From: Corynebacterium sp. Marseille-P3884
Lineage (GTDB): Bacteria; Actinomycetota; Actinomycetes; Mycobacteriales; Mycobacteriaceae
Assembly (NCBI RefSeq): GCF_017942225.1
Contig: NZ_JAGKSD010000014.1
Span: 1-60,856 of the forward strand
Reading direction: 5' to 3'
Length of the DNA stretch: 60,856 nucleotides
How positions within the stretch are numbered: the first letter of the stretch is position 1; each line of letters starts with the position of its first letter. The translations under genes were made by a program, and so were the position numbers. This document shows, piece by piece, positions 8,395 through 16,792 of the stretch. The notes below the pieces were generated by a model that did no database searches, was not told where the DNA came from, and saw only the letters and a program-made list of their open reading frames with translations.

Positions 8395-9612
8395 ATGACC
8401 TCGAGCGCACAGTCCACGACATCTGCCGGCGCGCATTCCGGTGCGCAGCATGTCACGTTCATCCACAGTTCCGATTTCCAGTTGGGCATGACCCGCTGGT
8501 TCTTGGAAGACGACGCACAGTCGCGTTTCAACGACTCGCGCCTGCGCGCCATCGCCCGCTTGGGCGACCTCGCCGAAGAAAACGGCGCTGAATTCATTGT
8601 GGTGGCCGGGGATGTCTTCGACGCCAATGCGCTCAACTCCCAGACCATGGACCGTGCGCTCGAGGTGCTCGGTGCCTTGCCCGTGCCGGTCTATTTGCTG
8701 CCCGGCAACCATGACGCGCTGTTGCCCGGTGCCGCCCTGGAGCGCGCCGCGCAGCGCGACAACATCACCGTGCTGGCGGATTCCACGCCGGTCGAGGTCC
8801 GTCCCGGCGTCGAGCTCGTCGGTGCTCCGCTTCTGGCCCGCTACGCAACAGAAGACCTCGCCGCGAAGGCCCTCGCCGGTCTCGAGCCGACCGACGCCAT
8901 CCGCATTCTCGTCGCGCACGGCCAGTGCGAGGACCGCAGCGGGGAGAATAAGCCTGACCGGATCGACCTGCCCGGGCTCGAGGCAGCGCTCGATGCCGGC
9001 GTCATCGACTACGTGGCCATGGGCGACACCCACTCCGCCGGGCCGATCGGTACCAGCGGCCGCGTGTGGTTCTCCGGTGCACCCGAGGTCACCGATTTCC
9101 ACGACCGCCGCGACAACGTCGAGGGCGGGGAAGTGAACTCAGGCAAGGCGCTGGTGGTCGGCGTGGACAAGCGCTCTGCCGCAGATTCCGAGGTGAGCGT
9201 CGACGAGCGCACCGTGGGCGAATGGACCTTCGACGCCCTCCACTTCGAGGTCTCCGATTCCTCCGACGTGAAAGACCTGCTGGACCAGCTCGAGGCATAC
9301 CCGGAGAAATCCCGCACGGTGGTGAAATACTCCATCGCTGGCACGCTCGGGCTGGAGGCGACCCGTGAGCTGGAGGAGGGGCTCGCGGCGAAGGAGAATG
9401 TCTTTGGCGCACTGTACGAGCGTGAGCGCCTCATGGACCTGCACCTCGAGCCCAGCGATGAGGAACTCACCGACCTGCCGCTTTCCGGCTATGCCCGCGA
9501 CACGATGTCCACCCTGCTCGAGATGGCCTCCGTCCCGACCGACCCCGAGGGAGCCGCCTCCGCCCGCGACGCCGTCAACCTGCTGTTCCGCCTGAGTAAG
9601 GAGCCGAATTAA
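8395..9612 (+). CDS. SbcD/YhaO-like DNA repair phosphoesterase
   Basis: 405-residue calcineurin-like phosphoesterase. Metal-binding motifs appear in order: HSSDFQLG (about 23-30), VVAGDVFD, LPGNHD, VAHGQ and GDTHSAG. In the first motif the usual SbcD D-x-H is D-F-Q, which brings it closer to the YhaO/Mre11-like subgroup than to classical SbcD. The first 20 residues are Ser/Thr/Ala-rich and probably disordered. Its stop overlaps the start of the ATPase gene by one base (TAATG), so the two subunits should be made together as an Mre11-Rad50-like nuclease. A TAGTAC element 7 bases before the ATG may drive a leaderless transcript. Confidence 0.88.
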   Translation: MTSSAQSTTSAGAHSGAQHVTFIHSSDFQLGMTRWFLEDDAQSRFNDSRLRAIARLGDLAEENGAEFIVVAGDVFDANALNSQTMDRALEVLGALPVPVYLLPGNHDALLPGAALERAAQRDNITVLADSTPVEVRPGVELVGAPLLARYATEDLAAKALAGLEPTDAIRILVAHGQCEDRSGENKPDRIDLPGLEAALDAGVIDYVAMGDTHSAGPIGTSGRVWFSGAPEVTDFHDRRDNVEGGEVNSGKALVVGVDKRSAADSEVSVDERTVGEWTFDALHFEVSDSSDVKDLLDQLEAYPEKSRTVVKYSIAGTLGLEATRELEEGLAAKENVFGALYERERLMDLHLEPSDEELTDLPLSGYARDTMSTLLEMASVPTDPEGAASARDAVNLLFRLSKEPN

Positions 9613-12272
9613 TGCGTATCCACTCGCTGATCATCGACAATGTCCGGGCAGTCGAGCACCTCGAGCTCACCGACCTGCCTGACACCGGCGTCATCCTCAT
9701 TCACGGCGAGAACGAGGCCGGCAAATCCACGATCTTGGACGCGCTCGATGCAGTGCTGACCGTCAAGCATGATTCCACCGCCGCGAAGATCCGGGCTCTC
9801 TACCCGAAGGGCCGCGACGAGCAGCCGGAGGTCACCCTGGCCGCCACCGTCGGCCCCTACACCTTCACCGTGCACAAGCGCTTCGGCAAAGGCGCTAAGG
9901 GCAAAGCTGAGCTCACCATCACCGCGCCGCGCCGCGAAGAGCTGACAGGAGAGCAGGCCCACAATCGACTGGGGGAGATCCTCGCCGAGCACGTCGACCA
10001 AGAGCTTTTCGACGCACTCTTTCTCCGCCAAGGCGCTTTCACCGAGACCATCTCCGCCGCCGGTATCCCGTCGTTCACCCGCGCGCTGGAGGCATCGAGC
10101 GATGCTTCCGGCTCGTCTGCTGATTCCTCCGAGGCACCCCTCGACGATTCCGGTTTGATGCAGCGCGTCGAGGCCGAATTCGCCCGGTATTTCACCGGGA
10201 AGGGCAACGACAAGCGGGTGCTCACCGACGCCGACAAGGCCGTCACTGAAGCTGAAGATGCCGTCCGTGAAGCTGAAGCGAACCTGGCTTCCTATGAGCG
10301 CGATGTCGACGAATTCGCCCAAAGTGAAGCCACGATGGCTGAGATCGAAACCGAATTGCCAGGTGCAGAAGAAGAGCTCGCCGAACGTGAGAAAGACGCC
10401 GCCGCGGCGAAAGAGCTGGCCGGCAGACTCGATGCAGCTAAAGAAAAAGCGGCCCGCGCCGCCGTCGATGTCGAGCGCATCGAAGAAGACCTCGAGCGCC
10501 GCACCGCCCTTGTCGCCCGCGTGAAAGAGGTCGAGGCCGAACTCGCTTCCGTCAACGAGTCCCTCGCGCCTGCTCGCGAACGCGACCGCGCTGAAGCAGA
10601 AGCGCTGGCAGCCAAGGAGGAGAGTCACACCGAGGCCCGCGAAAAAGAGACCACCGCACGTCAGCGCCTCGCCGAGGCGGAGACATCCCTCGCCGTGGCC
10701 CAAGCCGCGGAGCGCCTACGCGATCTCGCCGACACCGTGGCCCGCCTCGACGATGCTGACGCCGAGATCGCCCGCCTGCGGAAGACCGTGCCGGACCGCC
10801 CGGTCACCGACGACGATGTCCGCGCCGTAGAGACTGCCTCCAACGAGGTCGCCCTGCAGCGCCGCCTGCGCGATGCCGCTGCCGCGCATGTGGACATCAC
10901 CGCTCCTGACGGCACCACCATCACCGTCGACGGCAGCGGTCACACCGTCGGTGGGGACCCTGATTCCATCGCCTTGCACGACGGAACTGAACTCGGCATC
11001 GGCGATGTCACCTTGACCTACCGCGCCGCCGCCGGCACCGACACCGCTTCCGGCGCGCTCCGCGACGCCGAAGCCGAACTCGAACGCCTCATCAGTGCAC
11101 TCGGCTGCGCCGACGTTGACGAAGCTCGTGCGCTGCGCGATTCCCACCGCGAGGCAGCTGCAGCTCTCACCGCCGCGATCGACCGCCGCCGCGACATCCT
11201 CCGCGGCCGTGATGCCGACGAGGTGCACCACGAACACGCGCGTCTTACCGAACTCGTCGAGGAATCTGAGTCTGAGTCGTTGTCCGTCGACGACGCGCAG
11301 GCATCCGTCGACACCGCACGCGCAGAGGTCGAGGAGATTGCCCGGGCTGTTCACGATCTAGCTCTCGAGCTGGTGCAGCTGCGCACCAAACCGGAGCACG
11401 CGAAGCTCGTCGCCCTCGAAGCCCAGATCGCCGGGCTGGAATCCACCGCCAGTGGCGCCCGCAGTGATCTTGCTGCCGCAAGTGAGAAGCACGCCGACGA
11501 CGCCCTAGTCGCTGCCCGCGATACCGCTGTGGCGGCGAGTGAGACCGCTGCCGCGGAAGCCGCCAACATCGCAGAGGAGGTCGCGGCGGCTGACCCGACA
11601 CAGGCGGAAAGGCTCCGCGACGGCGCCCGCAACCGTCTGGACAACCTCACCAAGCGCTACTACGCAGCGCGCGACCGGCGTCTGCAGCTCGAGTCCCGCG
11701 TCACCAGTGCGGAGGGAGAAGGGGAGAAGCTCGACCACGCACGTGCCGCGCTGGAGGTGGCGCGTGTGGGGCGGGACAGGTTGCGTCGCAAAGCAAATGC
11801 CGTGAAATTGCTCCGCGAGATGCTCGTCGAGTACCGCGACGCCGCCCGCGCGAAATACGCCGCACCCTTCGCGCAATCGCTGCAGCGCTATGCCAGCCAG
11901 ATCTTCGGGCCGGGCACCGAGTTCACACTCGACGACGCACTGAGCGTCGAGGCTCGCACCCTCGACGGAACGACGATTGATCTCGCTCAGCTATCTGGTG
12001 GAGCGAAAGAGCAGATGGCTCTGCTCACGCGTTTCGCCATCGCCGACATGGTCGCTGGCGCGGGCACTGACTCCGAGGAGGCCCGCGTCCCAGTCGTTGT
12101 TGATGATGCCCTCGGCGCGACCGACCCGCAGCGTCTCGCTCGAATGAATGCGCTGTTCTCCCAGGTAGGGGAGAACTCCCAAGTCTTCGTGCTGACGTGC
12201 TTCCCGCAGCGCTTCGACCGCGTCGCCGCAGCCCGCAGTGCTTCGATCCAAGAACTCAAAGGCGGCCGCTAA
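9612..12272 (+). CDS. SbcC/YhaN-like (Rad50-type) ATPase
   Basis: 886-residue ABC-type ATPase with its halves split by long coiled coils. Walker A is GENEAGKST (about 35-43), the signature motif is LSGGAKEQ and Walker B is VPVVVDDALGATD near the C-terminus. No CxxC zinc hook is present. At the middle of the coiled coil (about residues 430-480) sits a Gly/Asp/Thr-rich, apparently beta-stranded stretch instead. It partners the upstream phosphoesterase, probably to open and trim DNA ends or hairpins. Codon use is like the neighbours. Confidence 0.88.
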   Translation: MRIHSLIIDNVRAVEHLELTDLPDTGVILIHGENEAGKSTILDALDAVLTVKHDSTAAKIRALYPKGRDEQPEVTLAATVGPYTFTVHKRFGKGAKGKAELTITAPRREELTGEQAHNRLGEILAEHVDQELFDALFLRQGAFTETISAAGIPSFTRALEASSDASGSSADSSEAPLDDSGLMQRVEAEFARYFTGKGNDKRVLTDADKAVTEAEDAVREAEANLASYERDVDEFAQSEATMAEIETELPGAEEELAEREKDAAAAKELAGRLDAAKEKAARAAVDVERIEEDLERRTALVARVKEVEAELASVNESLAPARERDRAEAEALAAKEESHTEAREKETTARQRLAEAETSLAVAQAAERLRDLADTVARLDDADAEIARLRKTVPDRPVTDDDVRAVETASNEVALQRRLRDAAAAHVDITAPDGTTITVDGSGHTVGGDPDSIALHDGTELGIGDVTLTYRAAAGTDTASGALRDAEAELERLISALGCADVDEARALRDSHREAAAALTAAIDRRRDILRGRDADEVHHEHARLTELVEESESESLSVDDAQASVDTARAEVEEIARAVHDLALELVQLRTKPEHAKLVALEAQIAGLESTASGARSDLAAASEKHADDALVAARDTAVAASETAAAEAANIAEEVAAADPTQAERLRDGARNRLDNLTKRYYAARDRRLQLESRVTSAEGEGEKLDHARAALEVARVGRDRLRRKANAVKLLREMLVEYRDAARAKYAAPFAQSLQRYASQIFGPGTEFTLDDALSVEARTLDGTTIDLAQLSGGAKEQMALLTRFAIADMVAGAGTDSEEARVPVVVDDALGATDPQRLARMNALFSQVGENSQVFVLTCFPQRFDRVAAARSASIQELKGGR

Positions 12273-12347
12273 TGCGCACTAGTAGCTTTGCCTGCGGATT
12301 GAGCCTTGAATTCGCTGGTAGTGTCCGCGTTTAGTAATCTAGGTGAC

Positions 12348-12836
12348 ATGACCACGGAACCTCGCTGGCTCAGTGAAGAGGAACAGGTGTTTTGGCGCTG
12401 CTTGCTCGCCGCGCATAGGAAACTTCAGCGCATTGTCGAAGACTCGCTTGAGGCCAGCTCTGATCTCTCAAGCCCCGAGTATGCCGTGCTCGTTTCCCTG
12501 TCTGAGGCCGAAGACCGCAGCCTGCGTCTGCGTGAACTCTGTGCCTACCTCAATTGGGACCGCTCCCGGACCTCCCACCAGATCACCCGCATGGCGCGCC
12601 GTGGTCTGGTGACGAAGGAGAAGAGCCAGTCCGACGGCCGCGGTGTCCTCGTGTGCCTGACGGACACCGGTTTCGAGCGCCTCCAGCGTGCCGTGCCCGA
12701 CCATGTCGAAACTGTCCGTCGAGTCGTCTTCGACCATCTCGACCCGGAAGATATCCCCGCCATCCGTCGGTTCTTCGACAGTGTCCTGGCGCTCGATGAA
12801 GCGGTGGTGGACCCTAAAATTCCCGTTGGTGACTAA
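12348..12836 (+). CDS. MarR-family transcriptional regulator
   Basis: 162-residue winged-helix protein. Helices rich in Leu/Glu flank a DNA-binding core (LRLRELCAYLNWDRSRTSHQITRMARRGLV) and a wing (KEKSQSDGRGVLVCLTDTG), the standard MarR layout. The ATG at 12348 follows AGGTGAC. It probably acts as a dimeric repressor. Target and ligand are unknown; the gene stands alone between the ATPase gene and the PspC-domain gene on the same strand. Confidence 0.88.
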   Translation: MTTEPRWLSEEEQVFWRCLLAAHRKLQRIVEDSLEASSDLSSPEYAVLVSLSEAEDRSLRLRELCAYLNWDRSRTSHQITRMARRGLVTKEKSQSDGRGVLVCLTDTGFERLQRAVPDHVETVRRVVFDHLDPEDIPAIRRFFDSVLALDEAVVDPKIPVGD

Positions 12837-12918
12837 AGGTCGTTGCCAACACCAGCGTGTAGGGGTTGAATGGGAGTTGTAGAGGCAAAACAGTCCACTC
12901 CACTTGAAAGGGCCCACG

Positions 12919-13320
12919 ATGTCCACTCCGATTAACCCGTACGAGAACAACGGCGCGAATAACCCGGAAAATAATCCCGGGGATTTCGCGGCCAATAATT
13001 CGGCCGATAACCCAGGCAGCGGCGACGCGTATTACGACGCTACCGCGCAGCAGGGCGACCCGAACTACACGACGGGCCAAACCCAGTACCAGCAGGGCGG
13101 CTTTCAGCAGAGCCAGCAGCAGACGCCGATGGGGCAGCGCAAGCTGCACCGCTCGACGAACGACCGCATGCTTGCTGGTGTGTGCGGCGGCATCGCGGAG
13201 ACCTACGACATTGATCCGACTTTGGTGCGCGTTCTCTTTGTCGCCGCGACCGTGATGGGCTTCTCCGGTCTTCTCATTTACCTCATCTGTTGGATCGTCA
13301 TTCCGGATCCCACCTACTAG
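12919..13320 (+). CDS. PspC-domain membrane protein
   Basis: 133-residue protein. Residues 1-72 are Asn/Gln/Gly/Tyr-rich and disordered. Residues 73-133 are a PspC domain: a basic RKLHRSTNDRMLAGVCGGIAE-type segment, then one hydrophobic helix ending in CWIVIPDP. PspC domains sense or report membrane stress. The ATG at 12919 has GAAAGGG upstream; an in-frame TTG at 12904 overlaps that site and is unlikely to be used. A strong terminator follows. Confidence 0.85.
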   Translation: MSTPINPYENNGANNPENNPGDFAANNSADNPGSGDAYYDATAQQGDPNYTTGQTQYQQGGFQQSQQQTPMGQRKLHRSTNDRMLAGVCGGIAETYDIDPTLVRVLFVAATVMGFSGLLIYLICWIVIPDPTY

Positions 13321-13340
13321 GGGTTTTCAGCCACAAAAAT

Positions 13341-13380
13341 GGCAGTGCAGGAGTGTGGGTACCTGCACTGCCGTTTTATT
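13341..13380. terminator. Hairpin terminator, works in both directions
   Basis: Perfect 11-bp stem GGCAGTGCAGG (13341-13351) with CCTGCACTGCC (13362-13372), with A-rich left and T-rich right flanks. Shared by the convergent PspC-domain and YceI genes. Confidence 0.85.
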
Positions 13381-13396
13381 TGTGCGGCCGTTATAA

Positions 13397-13939
13397 CTAG
13401 GTGCGCTTGATTCCGGATGCGTTGATCTCGATGGTGATCTTCTCGCCGACGAGTGCGCCGCCGGAGTTCAGCGGGGCCTCGAAGTCGATGCCGAAGTCCT
13501 TGCGGTTGATCGTGGTGCGGGCCTCGAAGCCCAGGCGGGTGTTGCCGAATGGGTCTTCCTCAACACCGAAGGTCTCGACGTCGAAGGTGACCGGCTTGGT
13601 CGTGCCCTTGATGGTCAGGTCGCCGGTGACGGTGCCGTTGCCGGATGCGTCGACATCGAAAGACGTGGACTTGAAGGTCATCTGCGGGAACTTCTCCACA
13701 TCGAAGAAGTCCTCGTACTTGATGTGCGCGTCACGGTCGGCATTGCGCGTATCGACGGACTCCGTTGCCACCGTCGCCTCCACCTTGCTGCCTGCAGGGT
13801 TGTCCTGGTCGGCGGTAAGAGTGGCGCTAAAGTCCGTGAACTCGCCGCGCACCTTGGTCACCATTGCGTGGCGGACGGTGAATGCGACGGAGGAGTGCGC
13901 GGTGTCGAGGTCGTAAACGCCGGTGTAGTTCTGTGTGGC
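13397..13939 (-). CDS. YceI-family protein
   Basis: 180-residue protein starting MATQNYTGVYDLDTAHSSV. YceI proteins form a lipocalin-like barrel that binds isoprenoid-type lipids. The characteristic features are D-x-x-H-S-x-V-x-F near the N-terminus and alternating beta-strand sequence throughout. There is no signal peptide when this ATG is used; an upstream in-frame start (13993) would add 18 basic residues but no hydrophobic core. AAGGAG lies about 12 bases before the chosen ATG, a little far. Role in the cell unknown. Confidence 0.82.
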   Translation of the reverse strand, partial: ATQNYTGVYDLDTAHSSVAFTVRHAMVTKVRGEFTDFSATLTADQDNPAGSKVEATVATESVDTRNADRDAHIKYEDFFDVEKFPQMTFKSTSFDVDASGNGTVTGDLTIKGTTKPVTFDVETFGVEEDPFGNTRLGFEARTTINRKDFGIDFEAPLNSGGALVGEKITIEINASGIKRT

Positions 13940-14136
13940 CATAGGGTGGGTCGGACTCCTTGTTTTAAAGCGGCTTTCTAATCTTGTTGACACGTCTACA
14001 ACATGCAGGTTCCAACCGTACGGGCGCTTGGTTCGCGTGTCAACGGTCGGAATCGGAACAGCTCACCGGCCGTCCCGAGGTGATTAGTAGCCGTGCTTCA
14101 AGGGGTGCTAGATTAAGGAGCGCTGTTACAAGCGAT

Positions 14137-14213
14137 GTCTCCGTAGCTCAGTGGATTAGAGCATCGGTTTCCGGTACCGAAGGTCGCAGGTTCGAGTCCT
14201 GTCGGGGACACCA
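14137..14213 (+). tRNA. tRNA-Arg (anticodon CCG)
   Basis: Complete cloverleaf. Acceptor GTCTCCG pairs with CGGGGAC, the D-arm contains AGCTCAGTGGATTAGAGC, the anticodon loop is TT-CCG-GT, and the T-arm carries GGTTCGAGTCC. CCA is encoded at 14211-14213. Discriminator base A. Confidence 0.95.
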
Positions 14214-14322
14214 TCTGACCTGGGCGGTTTCGGGTATTTAACCAGCACTTTTTCGGATAATTGGCGTCGATGTCGCCAGTCGGGACAAGATCTGGGCGAA
14301 GCCGCTCATTTCGCGATAAAAC

Positions 14323-14364
14323 GGCCCCAGAGACTACAAATTCAGTAGTTTCTGGGGCCATTTT
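14323..14364 (+). terminator. Terminator downstream of tRNA-Arg
   Basis: 14-bp stem GGCCCCAGAGACTA (14323-14336) with TAGTTTCTGGGGCC (14346-14359), one wobble pair, followed by ATTTTTG. Confidence 0.85.
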
Positions 14365-14422
14365 TGGGCTGTTTTCGACGTCTCTCCACGACTGGTAGAC
14401 CGAGCACCTTGTGGTGGTCGGT

Positions 14423-14753
14423 CTAGGCGACAGCAGGGACAGCGCCCGGCGCTCTGGTTCGCCTGTTCTTGTGGAAGTCGAAGTCGGCAGAGTCTTCGTC
14501 CCATTCGGAGACGAAGCGACGGCGCTTCGGCGGATCGGGCCTTTTCGGGTCCGGGCCGGAGGTGAACACCCCGTCTTTCGAAGCTCCGATGATAAGGATG
14601 TGGTTTGTTCCGGCTGCGGCCAGAGACGTCAGAATGAACTGTGCTGCCCAGCCTCGCATGAGCCGTGTGCGCGGGTCGTGGAGGTTTGATCCGGTTGAGC
14701 CTTTGAGCTTTGCGTTCATCGCCTCGACAGCGTTGCGACGATCATAGCCTGAT
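14423..14753 (-). pseudogene. C-terminal remnant of a DDE transposase
   Basis: The minus-strand frame ending at 14423 contains YDRRNAVEAMNAKLK, an exact match to the Y-(2)-R-(3)-E-(6)-K signature around the catalytic Glu of IS4/IS5-type transposases. About 110 codons remain; the catalytic Asp residues and the 5' end are absent. The frame meets the VOC fragment on the other strand at about 14753-14756. The tail is Arg/Pro/Asp-rich (KRPDPPKRRRF). No terminal inverted repeat was found near either end, so the element is a scar. Confidence 0.7.
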
Positions 14754-14755
14754 CT

Positions 14756-15010
14756 TACGTCACTTTCGGACTAGCGGAAGGCGTCGCTCTGGCCCTGTGG
14801 ACTGGAGAGTCATCAGCTCTGGCGGGCGAACCGGTACGTACTTCGGAAGTTTGTCTGAACGTCACAGCAGAGCAGGTGCAGGAGACTTACGACGCCTGGG
14901 TTGCGAAGGGTGTTCGCGTCATCGAAGAGCCGCACGAGGACGTATTCGGCACCACATTCGTCGTTGCCGACCCTGACGGCAATCGCGTTCGGGTCGCGCC
15001 AATCGACTAG
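14756..15010 (+). pseudogene. 5'-truncated VOC (glyoxalase-like) gene
   Basis: An 85-codon open frame beginning YVTFGLAEGVALALWTG and ending VFGTTFVVADPDGN...RVAPID followed by TAG. It is clearly homologous to the C-terminal two thirds of the intact VOC gene at 18266-18625, which ends in nearly the same residues. The first VOC half and the start codon are missing. The break coincides with the transposase remnant, and a TGA in frame lies just upstream (14750-14752). Probably not expressed as a functional enzyme. Confidence 0.8.
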
Positions 15011-15620
15011 TCATTCATTGGCCAGGTAAGCCTTGAGGTCCACGAAACGACCGTTACTTGTAGTCGTACCCGTGTTTCTCGTACACGGCCTCCGCGCTTA
15101 CCGCCTCGGCCACCGCCGCGCGAACCGCTTCGGACTTCAAGTCGAGCACCTTCAGCGACTCGGTGTCCGCACCGGAGACCGACTGTACCGGCACTGAACT
15201 TCTTGGCCGCGCGAAGTCCTACGTGACGGGCAAGCACATTGTGCTTCAGCTGTGAGCAGAAGGCGTAAACTCTTTGCTCACCAAGACCACCCGCACGTTC
15301 TACACCGTCTAGCAGACCCTACTTCTCAACCCGCCTGGCCTGAGGCAAGCACCTTGGCCGGGCGGGTTTCGCGGTCGAGATAGTCGTGCGACAGCGTCTC
15401 GCCATTGACTCCGAACGGGCAGACGCCAATTCTCGAACCTAGACACGACACGAGAGCCGCGCCGGGGTGCGCGGCGGCGACAGGCTCATTTCATCAGGTG
15501 CCCCCGTCCAGTCGCTAGGCAGAGCGATGTCTGGTCACCAAGCGATGAGTTCTTTCAGGCGGTGGGGCGGTTTGCAATGACGGTTTAACTTCGCCGCTTC
15601 GTGACAACAGAAGTCGGTTT
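15011..15620. other. Gene-poor, decayed stretch
   Basis: No convincing intact gene. On the plus strand a frame reads GTELLGRAKSYVTGKHIVLQL, TGA, AEGVNSLLTKTTRTFYTV, TAG (stop at about 15310), as if a gene end had gained a nonsense codon; a terminator follows. On the minus strand a 50-codon stop-free run ends KHGYDYK at 15054. Both cannot be real, and I recognise neither. Positions 15380-15600 show nothing. Confidence 0.4.
15328..15372 (+). terminator. Hairpin terminator in the decayed stretch
   Basis: AACCCGCC-T-GGCC (15328-15340) pairs with GGCC-G-GGCGGGTT, followed by a short T run. It follows the TAG of a possible gene remnant and supports that remnant being the end of a former plus-strand gene. 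Confidence 0.65.
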
Positions 15621-16133
15621 CTAAAACTGAAACAGGGCGGTGTCGGACTCTTCGAGTTGCGCAATGTCCCATTCGCCGTTGAGCGAAACCGTTTTGTGGA
15701 GGTCTTCCATCGTTACTGACGGGGCCATCTCCGTGATGTTCTCACCAGCATCGAGTCTGCCTTCGGAGTTGAGCATGGCACCGACTACGAGCTTCAAGGC
15801 ACCGTCTTCGCGAACGAGCAATGGAACGATAACAGTGTCGTGCCCTTGGTCGAAGAAACGCTCCGCGGCCTGTCGAACATCACCGACAGTTCGGGACCAC
15901 TCACATGGGATAGCCGGTGTGGAAGGCGTCCAGCGGTGGTCTTGAGCCATCTTATTTCGGAAATCCGCGTCACGGATGATGACCCGGCGAAAAAGGGCGC
16001 CGATTGCCATGCGCAACTTTACTTCGACTTCCGCAAGTCGCTGCTCTGCAATTCGCTTGTTCTGGTCAGCCTCAATAAGTTGGCGAGACAGGCTGACCTG
16101 CGTGTTTTCCTTTTCGATGAGTTCAGCGTTCAC
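15621..16133 (-). CDS. Unrecognised protein with N-terminal coiled coil
   Basis: 170 residues. Residues about 1-45 are an amphipathic, Glu/Lys/Arg/Gln-rich helix likely to form a coiled coil. The rest looks globular and acidic, with VIVPLLVREDGALKLVVGAML as its strand-rich core and an acidic end (EESDTALFQF). I recognise no family. Its GTG start follows the stop of the gene at 16134-16598 with no gap, so the two are translationally coupled. Base composition is closer to 50% GC than the flanks, which suggests transfer. Partner of the upstream gene is the likeliest role. Confidence 0.65.
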   Translation of the reverse strand: MNAELIEKENTQVSLSRQLIEADQNKRIAEQRLAEVEVKLRMAIGALFRRVIIRDADFRNKMAQDHRWTPSTPAIPCEWSRTVGDVRQAAERFFDQGHDTVIVPLLVREDGALKLVVGAMLNSEGRLDAGENITEMAPSVTMEDLHKTVSLNGEWDIAQLEESDTALFQF

Positions 16134-16598
16134 TTACCTGTCCCTCCATTCTTTGTAGTGCTGTTCTGCCTTTTCCATCATCTCGATGTAGCACTCATCG
16201 TACATCGCATTGATGATTTCGATGCAGTCTTCTGCGGAAGACTGCTCCGCGAAATCTCGGTAGATATGTCTCTCTTGATTCCGACCGCTCCGGAAAAATT
16301 GATGTCTATGAATACTGTTATCTTTACAGTCGATGCGAGCTACGTCGACGTTGCCACCTGTCCTGTTGTATTCGTGGGTCGGTTCCACGTAGTGGTTAAA
16401 TGCGAAGTCAACATAGCGCCAGGGGTGTTCAAGATAGTCGCACCGCACATTGAGGAACTGCCCGTGCCCCAAGTCGTCCGGGTAATCGAAGAGCGTAATG
16501 GCATCTTCGGGAGCCGAGTACTCAAATGTGCCAGCCTTGAACATGTTCATATCAGCGCTGCGGTAGCCACGATTACTTTTCGGGTTCGTCGTTCCCAC
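16134..16598 (-). CDS. Unrecognised protein, first gene of a two-gene unit
   Basis: 154 residues. Rich in aromatic and charged residues, with a central HPWRYVDFAFNHYVEP block and a helical acidic/basic C-terminus (AMYDECYIEMMEKAEQHYKEW). No signal peptide, no membrane helix, no motif I know. GTG at 16598 is one possible start; ATG at 16550 is another. It is divergent from the 412-residue gene across about 195 bp, so regulatory sites for both should lie there. Lower GC than the core genes. Function unknown. Confidence 0.6.
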   Translation of the reverse strand: MGTTNPKSNRGYRSADMNMFKAGTFEYSAPEDAITLFDYPDDLGHGQFLNVRCDYLEHPWRYVDFAFNHYVEPTHEYNRTGGNVDVARIDCKDNSIHRHQFFRSGRNQERHIYRDFAEQSSAEDCIEIINAMYDECYIEMMEKAEQHYKEWRDR

Positions 16599-16792
16599 GT
16601 TGAGAATTATTTACGGCAGCTGAGCCACCCACAAGTCGGGTGCCCCCTCGGAGGCTGTGGACGATGATGCGACCAGAGCTGATTCGGTCGATATAACTGA
16701 TTACAAGCGCTGGAAAACCCCGTGTTCCATTCGGGCAAACCGACTAAGGGTAACCGATTCCCATGACACTGCTTGAAGGAGGACAGTCGCGT

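Noticed and set aside
13994..14136. Integration site of a prophage at tRNA-Arg
   Set aside because: No integrase gene and no duplicate of the tRNA 3' end was found in the window; the nearby scar carries only a DDE transposase remnant.
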